This document shows positions 41,367 through 50,114 of a stretch of 64,000 nucleotides of DNA, in pieces (the first letter of the stretch is position 1; each line of letters starts with the position of its first letter). The stretch spans positions 1 through 64,000 of the forward strand of contig JADJAE010000001.1 of the NCBI GenBank assembly GCA_016704445.1, read 5' to 3'. Position numbers and translations under genes: made by a program. Origin of the DNA: Deltaproteobacteria bacterium. Lineage in GTDB: Bacteria; Myxococcota_A; Polyangia; Polyangiales; Ga0077539. The notes under the pieces were generated by a model. That model searched no databases, had not been told where the DNA came from, and worked only from the letters and a program-made list of their open reading frames with translations.

Positions 41367-43265
41367 TTACCCCTCGCGGCGGAAGATGTACCGCGGGGTG
41401 ATCATCACGCCCCCTTCGCTCTGGGTCGGCAGGCCCACGGTGAGGCGCTCTCCCTCGACCTCGTACTGCACCGTCGAAGGAACATCCCTCGACCCGCTCG
41501 GGCACTGCGCCGTGAGCGAGAGGGGCGAGCGGGCCTCGCCGGGGTACGTCGCGGTGAAGCTGATGGGGATGTCCTGCGCGTAGCGGGCGCCGCTGGTCAC
41601 CACGATGTTGATGGCGCTGGCGATGTCGACGATCACCCGCCCCGCCTCGGTCCAGAGCTGGCCCCGGCCGCGGAGGTTGGAGTTGGTGAGGCTGAGGGTG
41701 CCGATGGGGGTGCGGTCGGTGCTGGCCCAGTACTCGATGGCGATGAGCTCCCAGTGGGCCGCGGGGATGACTCCCCCCATGAGCATCGGCGCCGCCCCGA
41801 TGCGCAGCGGGCTGGTGACCAGCGGCAGCGTGGTGGAGGCGCCGGGCGGGGCGCAGGTGCCCGGGCGGTACATCACGTCGGTGGTCTCGCGGATGGCCTC
41901 GTCGCAGAAGCGCTCCGGCGGCGGCGGCGTGACGTACGCGAAGTTGAAGCACATCTCGTCGGAGGTGCGCACCCCGGAGGTCACCGTGCGGCTGGAGGTG
42001 TTGTTGAAGCTGCAGCGGGTGATCACCCGGTCGCCCGCCTGGAAGGTGACCGGGGTGTCGTAGAAGAGCTGCGACTCGAAGCGCCAGCCCTGGAGCGAGA
42101 TGAGCGGCTCGACGGCCCCGGAGGCGCGCACCATGGTCTCCTCGAAGTCGGTGCCGAGCTCGTGCATGTGGGGCATCCCGGTGAGCAGCCGGCTGCCCGC
42201 GGTGAGGGTGCACGCGCTCTCGGCGGTGCCGGCGCTGCGCGCGGGAATCGAGAAGCCCGTCGGACCCATGGAGACCATGCCCCACTCGGTTCCGCCCGGC
42301 GGGGCGTGGAAGACCCGGACGCCGGTGCTGTCGACGATGCCCGGGAGGTGACGCCCGTTGTTGTAGTGGATCTGCATCACGTACCGCTCCCCCGGCGACA
42401 CGCGCAGCCCGCCGTCGGGGAACTGCAGCGCGTTCTGCCCCGGCGCCCAGGCGTACGCGTACTCGCTCCCCTCGGGCATGCTGTAACAGGAGTAAGGGGT
42501 GTTGGGAGAGCGGCGCATCGGGTCGCGAAGCAGCACCACGTGGTGCACCACCGCCGACTGGTCGACGCGCACCTCGAAGCGGCGGATGAAGCGCGCCTCG
42601 GTCACCGGGGCGTCGAAGACGAAGCACTGGTAGCGGTCGGAGACGTCGGGACCGACCGCGTAACGATTGGCCAGCAGGTCGAAGTGGGGCAGGTCCGCGG
42701 GCGCCATCTCCGGCGAGCGGTACACCCCCGCCGAGGCGCGCAGCCCCGTCCCCGCCGGGGCCGTCTGGGCGCCGCAGGTGGCCCACTGCACGATGCTGTT
42801 GCGCACCTCGTCGGTCGGCGAAGGCGTGCCCGCCGGGGGCATCCGCCCGGTGATCAGGTTGGCCGCGATGCGGTCGACCCGGCGCATCCCCACCGCCCCG
42901 AGGAGGTTGGCGTCGTAGTCGAGCAGCGAGAAGGGCGCCCCGTAGCTGGGGGTGGCGCCGTGGCAGGTGCCGCACTGGCGCTGCACGTGGCCGCGCATCT
43001 GGGAGTCCCAGAGCGCGCGGTCGGGGACGCAGGCGCCCGGGCCGGCGTCCGAGGGAGGGATGGGATTACCATCGCTGGTAAAGCCGAGGTCGGTGGGGCT
43101 CAGGCCCAGGTCCGTGGGAGCGGCGCCATCGCTGGCGCTGAGCACGGGCGTGTCGGCGGCTACGGCGGCGTCCGCAGGGGTGGCCGCGGTGGTGCCGCAG
43201 CCGGCGAGCGCCGCGCCCGCGAAGAGTCCGAGTCCGACGTATCCCAGGCGGGTGGAGGAGCGCAT
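41367..43265 (-). CDS. Lipoprotein with heme-c site and PHM-like copper type II monooxygenase domain
   Basis: 632 residues. Lipobox ALAGC, Asp/Ala-rich linker, then a cytochrome-c-like segment with one heme site CGTCH and the possible axial Met in GRMPPAG. The remainder resembles copper type II ascorbate-dependent monooxygenases (peptidylglycine hydroxylating type): VVHHVVLLRDP, YVMQIHYNNGRH, GMPHMHELGTDFE and FNNTSSRTVTSGVRTSDEMCF provide the His/Met copper ligands expected for the two sites. It is probably anchored at the outer membrane or in the periplasm and oxidises an unknown substrate. Such cytochrome-PHM proteins occur in several Myxococcota. Confidence 0.8.
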   Translation of the reverse strand: MRSSTRLGYVGLGLFAGAALAGCGTTAATPADAAVAADTPVLSASDGAAPTDLGLSPTDLGFTSDGNPIPPSDAGPGACVPDRALWDSQMRGHVQRQCGTCHGATPSYGAPFSLLDYDANLLGAVGMRRVDRIAANLITGRMPPAGTPSPTDEVRNSIVQWATCGAQTAPAGTGLRASAGVYRSPEMAPADLPHFDLLANRYAVGPDVSDRYQCFVFDAPVTEARFIRRFEVRVDQSAVVHHVVLLRDPMRRSPNTPYSCYSMPEGSEYAYAWAPGQNALQFPDGGLRVSPGERYVMQIHYNNGRHLPGIVDSTGVRVFHAPPGGTEWGMVSMGPTGFSIPARSAGTAESACTLTAGSRLLTGMPHMHELGTDFEETMVRASGAVEPLISLQGWRFESQLFYDTPVTFQAGDRVITRCSFNNTSSRTVTSGVRTSDEMCFNFAYVTPPPPERFCDEAIRETTDVMYRPGTCAPPGASTTLPLVTSPLRIGAAPMLMGGVIPAAHWELIAIEYWASTDRTPIGTLSLTNSNLRGRGQLWTEAGRVIVDIASAINIVVTSGARYAQDIPISFTATYPGEARSPLSLTAQCPSGSRDVPSTVQYEVEGERLTVGLPTQSEGGVMITPRYIFRREG

Positions 43266-43331
43266 CGGGCGGGGAGACTACCCCGAAGGCTCGGCCCACC
43301 CACAGGGCTGCTCCCGCCTCACGGGGCCATG

Positions 43332-43886
43332 TCACCGTATCTCCACCCAGCTCAGGTTGAGCTGCGTCGGGCGAGGCACCCGAAGCCGCACGTAGCGAGC
43401 GCGGGTCTCGGGAAACACCGCCCGCCAGGTGTCGAAGGGCTCCTCCCGGCGGGCGAGCTGACGCCACCGCGCTCGGTCATCCGAGGCCTCGACCACGAGG
43501 GGGTTGGCCCAGTCGCGGCAGCAGTCGAGGCGGTTGACCACGCGCACCAGGGTGATGTCCCGGGGGGAGCCGAGGTCGAACTCGATCCAGGGGGCGGGCT
43601 CGCTCTGGGTCTGGAAGAAGATGTTGGGCAGGCCCTCGGAGGTCGTGTCGAAGCCCCGGGCGGCGGTGGGGGCTTCCCCTACGGCGCTGCTGATGCGCCA
43701 GGGGGCGTGCCTCGCGAGCTCGGGCCGGAGCGCAAGCCGTAGCTCCCTGGCGCCCACGAAGGCGAAGCCAAGGGTGAGCAGCAGCACGGTCCATCGCCAG
43801 GCGCGCTCGCGCCAGAGGGCAGCGGGCCCGTCGTCCTCGACGGTGGTGGGCCAGAGCCAGCGCGAGAGGGTCTGCGGGGTCGACAC
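43332..43886 (-). CDS. Single-pass membrane protein with F5/8 type C (discoidin) domain
   Basis: 184 residues from GTG 43886; upstream the frame is open for 1.7 kb but antisense to a real gene, so the start is chosen by position and by the first transmembrane helix (WTVLLLTLGFAFVGARELRL, near 30-50). The exported part reads WIEFDLGSPRDITLVRVVNR, DCCRDWANPLVVEASDDRARW and RARYVRLRVPRPTQLNLSWVEIR, a discoidin-type beta-sandwich that usually binds carbohydrates or lipids. It diverges from the membrane glycosyltransferase-like gene at 43926, which may be functionally linked. Confidence 0.72.
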   Translation of the reverse strand: MSTPQTLSRWLWPTTVEDDGPAALWRERAWRWTVLLLTLGFAFVGARELRLALRPELARHAPWRISSAVGEAPTAARGFDTTSEGLPNIFFQTQSEPAPWIEFDLGSPRDITLVRVVNRLDCCRDWANPLVVEASDDRARWRQLARREEPFDTWRAVFPETRARYVRLRVPRPTQLNLSWVEIR

Positions 43887-43925
43887 GGCCGCACTGATAT
43901 CGCAAGCCGTGGGCCCACCGGAAGG

Positions 43926-45900
43926 GTGCGCGCCAGGAATGAGCGCTTGACGCCCGACGGTCGAGCGGCTTTGTTGCGCCCGGAAAGGCGCGGTTTCCCA
44001 TTGGGCTGGATCGTCTGGATCATCGAGAGCGCGCTGTGTCTGGTGGCCAGCTACGCCGCCGCAGTCGCCGTGTACCCCGACCGCTCGGTGCTCGACCGCT
44101 TCATCCTCGCGATGGTGGTCGACACGGGGCTCATCCTGCTGGCGATCCACCTGTGCGGCTTCGTCGACCAGCTCTACCCGGCGCCGCTCGCGGTGGTGGC
44201 CACGCTGCTCTCGGGCGCGGTGCTCTACGCCTCGCACCGGGCGACGAAGCCCGGCGTCTTCGCGGGGTGCCTGCGCAGCGACCTCGGGGCGCCCGCTCGC
44301 CTGGTCGCCGACACCATCCGCGAGCGCGAGGTCTCCGTCGCGACCATCGTCCCCGCGGCGCTGGCCTTCGGCACCTGCGCGGTGATGGTCTGGTACTACC
44401 GCTCGTGGACCTGGGACCCGGTCTGGTACCACGTCCCCAAGACCTCGCTGGTGATCCAGGAGCACTCGCTCCGCTGGCTCCAGATCCCCAACATCTGGAC
44501 CCAGGGCAACCCCGCCAACCTCGAGCTCCTCGCGGTCTGGAACTGCATCTTCCCCCGAGACAACCGCTTCGACGACAGCGCGCAGCTCCCCTTTCTCTTC
44601 CTTGGCGCCGCGGTCGTGGCCGCCTGGTGCCGCCGCGTCGGGGCGTCCCGCCCGCTGAGCGCCGCCCTCGGCGCCGTCTGGATCGCCCTCCCCCCGATCT
44701 TCCTCCAGGCCCACTCCACCCACGCCGACGTCGCCTGGACCAGCCTCTTCACCGCGGCGATCTACGTCACCATCGGCGCACCCGAGCGCCGCGACCGCTG
44801 GGTGGGCTTCCTCTGCTGGGGCCTCTTCATCGGGATGAAGTACACGGGCCTCTTCCACATCGGCCTCTGGGGCCCGTGGCTGCTGGGCCGCGCCGTGTAC
44901 GAGGTCGTCCATACCCAGCCCGGTAAGCGCCTCGGTCGCACCCTCGACGTGGCCGCCTCCGGCCTCTTCGCCATCGCCCTCGGGTGCTTCAAGTACGTCC
45001 AGAACTGGCGCCACGCCCGCAACCCGATGTGGCCCTTCGACGTCAACATCCGGTCGCTCGGCCTCCACTTCCACGGAGAGAGCAACCCCGGCGTGGAGTA
45101 CGGCTCGGGCCCCGACCAGAGCCCCACCTTCTTCGGCGCCCCCAACGCCCTCCACGACCTCCTCACCTCGTGGTTCAACGACCACCCCTTCTACGCGCCC
45201 GACGTGCGCTCCGGGGGCTTCGGACCGGCCTTCCGATGGCTGCTCCTCTGGTGCGTGATCGCGGTCGCCTTCGACGTCCTCCGGGGCCGCAACTGGCGTC
45301 GGGCGCTGCTCCCGCTGGCGCTCTTCGTCGAGTGCCTCCAGGTGCCGGTCCCGTACATGACCCGCTTCATCATCGCGGCGGCGACCGCCTCGCTGGTGTG
45401 CACCGCCATCGTCTTCAGCGAGGTGCGCTGGCGACCCGTTCGCCTCGCCCTCTCGCTCGCCCTCGTGGGCCTCACCTGGCACGGCTACTCCGAAGGCTAC
45501 CGGGGCTTCATCGTGCACCCGCGCTACTTCGAGCGGGCGCGCAGCCTCGACGCCGCCGGGCGCAACGCCCTCCAGCTCGACTCCTTCCTCTGGCCCACCC
45601 GCTGGGCCGATGGCGAGGGAGCGCGAGCTCCACGCCGGGGACGTCATCGCCTACGACGAGGGCGTCCACTTCCTCAACGACCTCTTCAACCACGACTTCG
45701 GTCCGCGCGTGGAGTTCGTCTCCAACCGCCTCGCCCCGGCCGCCTACCTCGCCCGCATCCGCGCCCTGCGCGCGAAGTGGGTCGGCGTCACCCGCGGAAC
45801 AGCTGCCGAGCAGAGCCTCGTCGAGGCCGGCGCGGAGTTCCTCTTCCAGACACCGGACTCCCCGATGGCGATGTACCGCATGCCCGCCTCACGGCCGTGA
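43926..45900 (+). CDS. Large multi-pass membrane protein, GT-C glycosyltransferase-like, frameshifted near its end
   Basis: About 658 residues when repaired. Ten or more hydrophobic helices. The loop after the first helices holds WTWDPVWYHVPKTSLVIQEHSLRW, an acidic and His-bearing extracytoplasmic motif typical of GT-C enzymes. The reading shifts near 45608: after SFLWPTRWAD the natural continuation is ERELHAGDVIAYDEGVHFLND ... AMYRMPASRP in another frame, ending at 45900. The start is GTG 43926 or TTG 43947. It probably transfers a sugar from a polyprenyl-phosphate donor outside the inner membrane (inference). Its stop overlaps the probable start of the next gene. Confidence 0.72.
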
Positions 45901-47080
45901 CCTCGCCGCCTCCTCCCTTCTCCGCCCGCTCGCCCTCGGCCTCGCCGCCACCGTCGCCACCCGCCTCGGCGCCGCGGCCCTCTTCCCCATCCCCCCCCGC
46001 TGGGACGGCTACTTCTACCTCCTCCACGCCCAGCGCCTCGCCGACGGTCACGGCTACTCCGACCTCGTCACGTCCCGCCCGACGGCCTTCTATCCCGTCG
46101 GCTATCCCTTCGCGCTGTCGATCCCGCTGCGCCTCGGGCTCTCCCCCTTCGCCGCCGTCGTGGCGCTCAACCTCCTCGCCAGCCTGGTCACCACGGCCGC
46201 CGTCGTCCTCGTCGCCGCCCGCGACCGCGACCCCCGCGCCCCCGCCCGCGCCGCCCTCGCCGCCGCCCTCTACCCCGGCCTCGCCCTCTGGTCGTGCGCC
46301 GCCATGAGCGAGACCCTCGCCGCCTCGCTCCTGGTGCTCGCCCTCGCCCTCGCCACGCAGTCCCCCTCGCGCGACCGCCACCCCCTCCTCTCGGGCGCCC
46401 TCCTGGGCCTCGCCGCGCTCGTCCGCCCCCCATCGCTCTTCGCCCTCGCGGCCATCCCCGCCGCCGCCCCGGCCGGTCGCCGCGCCCGCGCCGCCGCCCT
46501 CGCCGCCCTCGCCGCGGGCGCCGTCCTCGCCCCGTGGATCGTCCGCAACGCCCGCTCCCTCGACGCCCCCGTGGTGGTCAGCACCAACGCCGGATCGAAC
46601 CTCCTCATCGGCACCCTCGACGACGCCCGCGGCGGCTACCTCCGCCCCGCCCAGCCGCCCCGTTGCAGGCTGCTCCACGGCGAGGTCGCCCGCGACCGCT
46701 GCCTGCGCTCCGAGGCGCTCGACCGCATCGCCTCCGACCCGCGGCGCTGGGCCCGACTCGGCGTGGAGAAGCTCGCCCTCACCTTCGGCTGGGAGCACGA
46801 CCCGGTGAGCTACGTCCACGAGCCCAGCGACCCCCTCCGCGCCGACCGCGCGACCCTCGCCCTCACGGCGCTCTGCACCCTCGCGTGGTGGGCGCTGCTG
46901 GCGTTCGCATGGCGTCACGGGAGGGCGCTCGACGCGACGACCCGCGCCGTGGCCGTCACCGCCGCGGCCCTCGCGCTCACGCACTTCGTCTTCCTGGGAG
47001 CCGACCGCTACCACCTGGTGCTGGTCCCCTCGCTGCTGCTCCTCGCGCCACGCTCCTCGAAGGGAGCGACCGCCTCGTGA
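45897..47080 (+). CDS. GT39-like membrane glycosyltransferase, paralogue 1 of 3
   Basis: About 394 residues. GT-C type with PPRWDGYFYLLHAQRLADG (catalytic Asp loop), PTAFYPVGYPFALSI, LVRPPSLF, PWIVRNARSL, VSTNAGSNLLIG and a final FLGADRYHLVLVPS. The proposed GTG start at 45897 overlaps the previous stop, but a one-base shift in the CCTCCTCCC stretch right after it is needed to enter the main frame (LLRPLALGLAATVATRLG). The three paralogues share all listed motifs. A polyprenyl-phosphate-linked sugar donor and a surface glycan or protein acceptor are likely. Confidence 0.75.
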
Positions 47081-48270
47081 GCGCCCTCCTCTGGTCGCTG
47101 CTGGCGGCGCTGCTGCGCGTGGCGTGGCTGCGGGCCGTCCCTCCGGTGGCGGCCTGGGACGGGGTGATCTACGAGCGCACGGCCTCGCGCATCGCCCAGG
47201 GAATGGGCTTCGTCGACACGTACAACAACCTCCCCCCTTACCTCCCGACGGCCTTCTACCCGGTGGGCTACCCGGGGATGCTCGCGCTGGCCCACATGGT
47301 CCTCGGCCCGGGTCTCTGGGTCGCAGGCGCGCTCAACGTGCTGGCCGCCGCGATCACCACCGCCGCGGTCTTCGCCCTCTCCCGCCGCGCCTGGGGGAAG
47401 CCCGCGGCGCACCTCTCCGCCGCCCTCTACGCGCTCTCCCCGGGGGCGGTGCTCTACACCTCCACGCTCATGACCGAGACCGTCTCCGCGGCGCTGCTCG
47501 TCGTCGCGGTCGCCCTCGCGGAGGCCTTCTCCCGAGGACGACCCGCCCGCTTCGCCCTCTCCGCGGGCCTGATCTTCGGCGTGGCGGGCCTCGTGCGCCC
47601 CCAGTCGCTGCTGCTCGCTCCCGTGGTGGCGCTGCTCGCCTCCCCGTCGCCCCGACTGGCCGACCGGGTGCGCACCCTCGCCCTCGTCGGCGTGGCCTGC
47701 GTCGCGGTGGTGCTGCCATGGACCATCCGCAACTGCCGCGTCCTCGACGGCTGCGCGCTGGTCTCCGTCAACGGCGGCTCCAACCTCTTCATCGGCACCG
47801 ACCCCGACGCCCACGGAACCTACCGCGACCTGCGCCGAGGCGAGGGCTGCGGCCCCGTGCTCACCGAGGTCGCCAAGGACCGCTGCTACGGCCGCCTCGC
47901 CGTGCGCCGCATCGCCGCGCACCCGCTGCGCTGGCTCGGGCTGATGCCCGCCAAGCTGCAGGCCCTGCTCGACTACGAGGTCTCCCCCGCCTACTACCTC
48001 CGCGAGGCGGGCTCCCTCTCCGAGGCCACCGCCGAGCGCGCGGCCCGCTGGCTCACGGCCTTCCATCGCCTGGTGTGCGCCCTCGCGCTGCTGGCCCTCA
48101 TCGCCCGCCGTGGCCCCATGCCCCGCCCTGCGGCCCTCTGCCTCGGCGCGGTCGCGGGCTCGCTCGCCGTGCACGCGGTCTTCTTCGGAGGCGACCGCTA
48201 CCACATGGTCTTCCTCCCGCTGCTCGCCGTGATCGCGGGCGCCGTGCTCTCCCCGGCGCGCGCGCGATGA
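47077..48270 (+). CDS. GT39-like membrane glycosyltransferase, paralogue 2 of 3
   Basis: 397 residues, GTG 47077 overlapping the previous stop by 4 nt (GTGA). Motifs shared with its neighbours: VAAWDGVIYERTASRIAQG (Asp loop), PTAFYPVGYPGML, LVRPQSLLLAP, PWTIRNCRVLDGCALVSVNG, GGSNLFIGTD, KDRCYGRLAVRRIAAHPL and FFGGDRYHMVFLP. About ten transmembrane helices. The asymmetry between copies is mainly in the hydrophobic helices; the loop motifs are strict, which supports retained catalysis in each copy. Confidence 0.85.
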   Translation: MSALLWSLLAALLRVAWLRAVPPVAAWDGVIYERTASRIAQGMGFVDTYNNLPPYLPTAFYPVGYPGMLALAHMVLGPGLWVAGALNVLAAAITTAAVFALSRRAWGKPAAHLSAALYALSPGAVLYTSTLMTETVSAALLVVAVALAEAFSRGRPARFALSAGLIFGVAGLVRPQSLLLAPVVALLASPSPRLADRVRTLALVGVACVAVVLPWTIRNCRVLDGCALVSVNGGSNLFIGTDPDAHGTYRDLRRGEGCGPVLTEVAKDRCYGRLAVRRIAAHPLRWLGLMPAKLQALLDYEVSPAYYLREAGSLSEATAERAARWLTAFHRLVCALALLALIARRGPMPRPAALCLGAVAGSLAVHAVFFGGDRYHMVFLPLLAVIAGAVLSPARAR

Positions 48271-49526
48271 CCCCTCGCTCCCCAGGGCAGCTCCCCGCCA
48301 CCGCCGCGCTCTTCGCCCTCAGCCTCGCGGCGCGCCTCGCCTTCGGCCTGCTGGTGCGCGTCCCTCCCGCCTGGGACGGCGTGCTCTATGAGCGCGGCGC
48401 CCGCGGCCTCGCCCGCGGCCTCGGCTACTCGTGCTTCCTCTTCGGCCCCTCGGCCGACCCTACGGTGCCGACCGCCTTCTATCCCGTCGGCTATCCCGCC
48501 TTCCTGGGAGCCCTCTACCGACTCTTCGGCGTCTCTCCGCTGACCGTCGTGGTGAGCGGCGCGCTCCTCGGAGCGATCACCATCGCGCTCTCCCACCGCC
48601 TCGCCCTGCGCTGCGGACCCGCCCTCGCGGCCCACGGCGCCGCGCTGCTCTTCGCCCTCGCCCCAGGCCCGGTGGTCTTCTCTGTCACCCCGATGAGCGA
48701 GACCCTCTGGGGCGCCCTGCTCACCGCGACGGCGCTGGTGCTCGCGAGGGCCTCCTCCCCTCCGCGCGTCCCTTCGCTCCTCGCGGCGGGCGCGCTCCTC
48801 GCGGCGGCGGTCTACGTCCGACCGCAGGCCCTGGTGCTGGTGCCGCTGCTGCCCGCGCTGCTCCCCGGAACGCTCCCCCAGCGCCTCCGCCGCGCCGCCC
48901 TGGTCACCGCGACCGTGGCCGCGCTCGTCGCCCCGTGGACGGCGCGCAACTGCCTCGCCCTCGACGGCTGCGCCATCGTGAGCACCAACGGCGGGAGCAA
49001 CCTGGCGATCGGAGCTGTTCCTCGCGCCACGGGGATGTACCTCACGCTCACCCGCGCCGACGGCTGCGGAGGGGTCGTGGGAGAGCGGGCGAGAGAGCGG
49101 TGCTGGCAGCGGGTGGCCGCGCAGTCCGTGCGCCGTGATCCATGGCGCTGGGTGCGCCTTGCGTGGCCCAAGCTCTACTTCACCTACGCCAACGAGACCT
49201 TCCCCGCGGACTACCTCCGCGAGGCTGCGCCCCACCTGATCGACGCGCGCCTCAACGCCCGCCTCCGCGACTGGATGACCTGGACCTGGTGGCCCCTCTG
49301 GGTTTTCGCCCTGCTCGGAGCGCTTCCCCTCCCCTTCCGGCGTCCCCTTGCTCCGGCGGGCAGGCTCTCGCTGGCGACCGTCGCTGCCGCCACCGCCACG
49401 CACCTCGTGGTCTTCGGCGGCGACCGCTATCACCTCCCGCTGGTGGGCTTCATGGTCGCGCTGAGCGCCGCGGCCTTCCGCGCTCTTACGCGAGGTGACC
49501 GCAGGGTGGACCGCACGGCGGAGTGA
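48267..49526 (+). CDS. GT39-like membrane glycosyltransferase, paralogue 3 of 3
   Basis: 419 residues, ATG 48267 overlapping the previous stop by 4 nt (ATGA). Motifs: PPAWDGVLYERGARGLARG, PTAFYPVGYPAFLGAL, YVRPQALVLVP, PWTARNCLALDGCAIVSTN, GGSNLAIGAVP, RERCWQRVAAQSVRRDPW and VFGGDRYHLPLVG. About ten helices. Its end overlaps the convergent DUF2171 gene by 41 nt, so the triplet operon stops here. Confidence 0.86.
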   Translation: MTPRSPGQLPATAALFALSLAARLAFGLLVRVPPAWDGVLYERGARGLARGLGYSCFLFGPSADPTVPTAFYPVGYPAFLGALYRLFGVSPLTVVVSGALLGAITIALSHRLALRCGPALAAHGAALLFALAPGPVVFSVTPMSETLWGALLTATALVLARASSPPRVPSLLAAGALLAAAVYVRPQALVLVPLLPALLPGTLPQRLRRAALVTATVAALVAPWTARNCLALDGCAIVSTNGGSNLAIGAVPRATGMYLTLTRADGCGGVVGERARERCWQRVAAQSVRRDPWRWVRLAWPKLYFTYANETFPADYLREAAPHLIDARLNARLRDWMTWTWWPLWVFALLGALPLPFRRPLAPAGRLSLATVAAATATHLVVFGGDRYHLPLVGFMVALSAAAFRALTRGDRRVDRTAE

Positions 49527-49743
49527 GCGACCACTGCCGCATCGCCTCACGCCCGGGGCGATCGACGTGCACCTTGTCGTCGACGACGGTCACCCAGTTC
49601 ATCGGGATGTAGTGGTGCATCCCCTGGGCGTCCCGGTTGAGCTCGATCATCTCGTCGCCGAGGACGCGATCGACCACCGCGAACTCCAAGTCTTCTGATC
49701 CGACCACCGGCATTGCCGGGCGGATGCTGTTGATGTCGACCAT
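49486..49743 (-). CDS. DUF2171-family small protein
   Basis: 85 residues from ATG 49743, with a strong Shine-Dalgarno GGGAGG about 8 nt upstream. The body reads IRPAMPVVGSEDLEFAVVDRV, then IELNRDAQGMHHYIPMNWVTVV, then KVHVDRPGREAMRQW, matching the DUF2171 pattern (GSDGxxxGxVD...HHYIPxxWV) of PRC-barrel-like small proteins. A Cys/Pro tail (PPCGPPCG) is added. Function unknown; relatives are often stress-associated. Confidence 0.82.
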   Translation of the reverse strand: MVDINSIRPAMPVVGSEDLEFAVVDRVLGDEMIELNRDAQGMHHYIPMNWVTVVDDKVHVDRPGREAMRQWSLTPPCGPPCGHLA

Positions 49744-50114
49744 GGCGAATCCTCCCAACGACGAGGTTTTGCATTCATCGTTCCAGCTAGCCGCGACCGC
49801 ATCGCGCGCCGCAGGAGCTCTCTCGCCGGGAGTGCAGAACCGCCACGCCGCGCGGGCAGGTGTGTCGCAAAGGTCAGCCCGCCTCCCGCCCACCGACACC
49901 TCGCGATGCATCCGACGCTTTCCCTGGAGATCCGACCGATTCCGTCCCTCGCGTCGTTGAAAAGTTCGCCCTGCGAGAGACCGCGCTTAGAGTCCGTTCA
50001 CACCGCGGACGGGCGATATCAGGGGTGAGCGCCGGTCGTGGGACGTCTCCGTCGTGGGAGGCGCTCGCGCCCGCTTGCTCACCCCTCCGACCCTCACTCC
50101 GCGCCCATGGACGC
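49744..50114. other. Intergenic region, 371 nt
   Basis: Divergent gap between the DUF2171 gene and the PQQ-propeller gene. It is less GC-rich than its surroundings in two places (about 49760-49790 and 49955-50030) and probably holds promoters for both. I see no convincing -10/-35 pair, inverted repeat or small gene; the open frames here are shadows without domain content. Confidence 0.4.

Noticed and set aside
43887..45647. Extension of the discoidin-domain frame 1.7 kb upstream on the minus strand
   Set aside because: It is antisense to the GT-C-like gene and has low-complexity Glu/Gly/Val sequence; the real protein begins near 43886.
49860..50114. Upstream extension of the PQQ-propeller protein
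   Set aside because: The extra 85 residues have no domain character; ATG 50115 starts the conserved-looking sequence.
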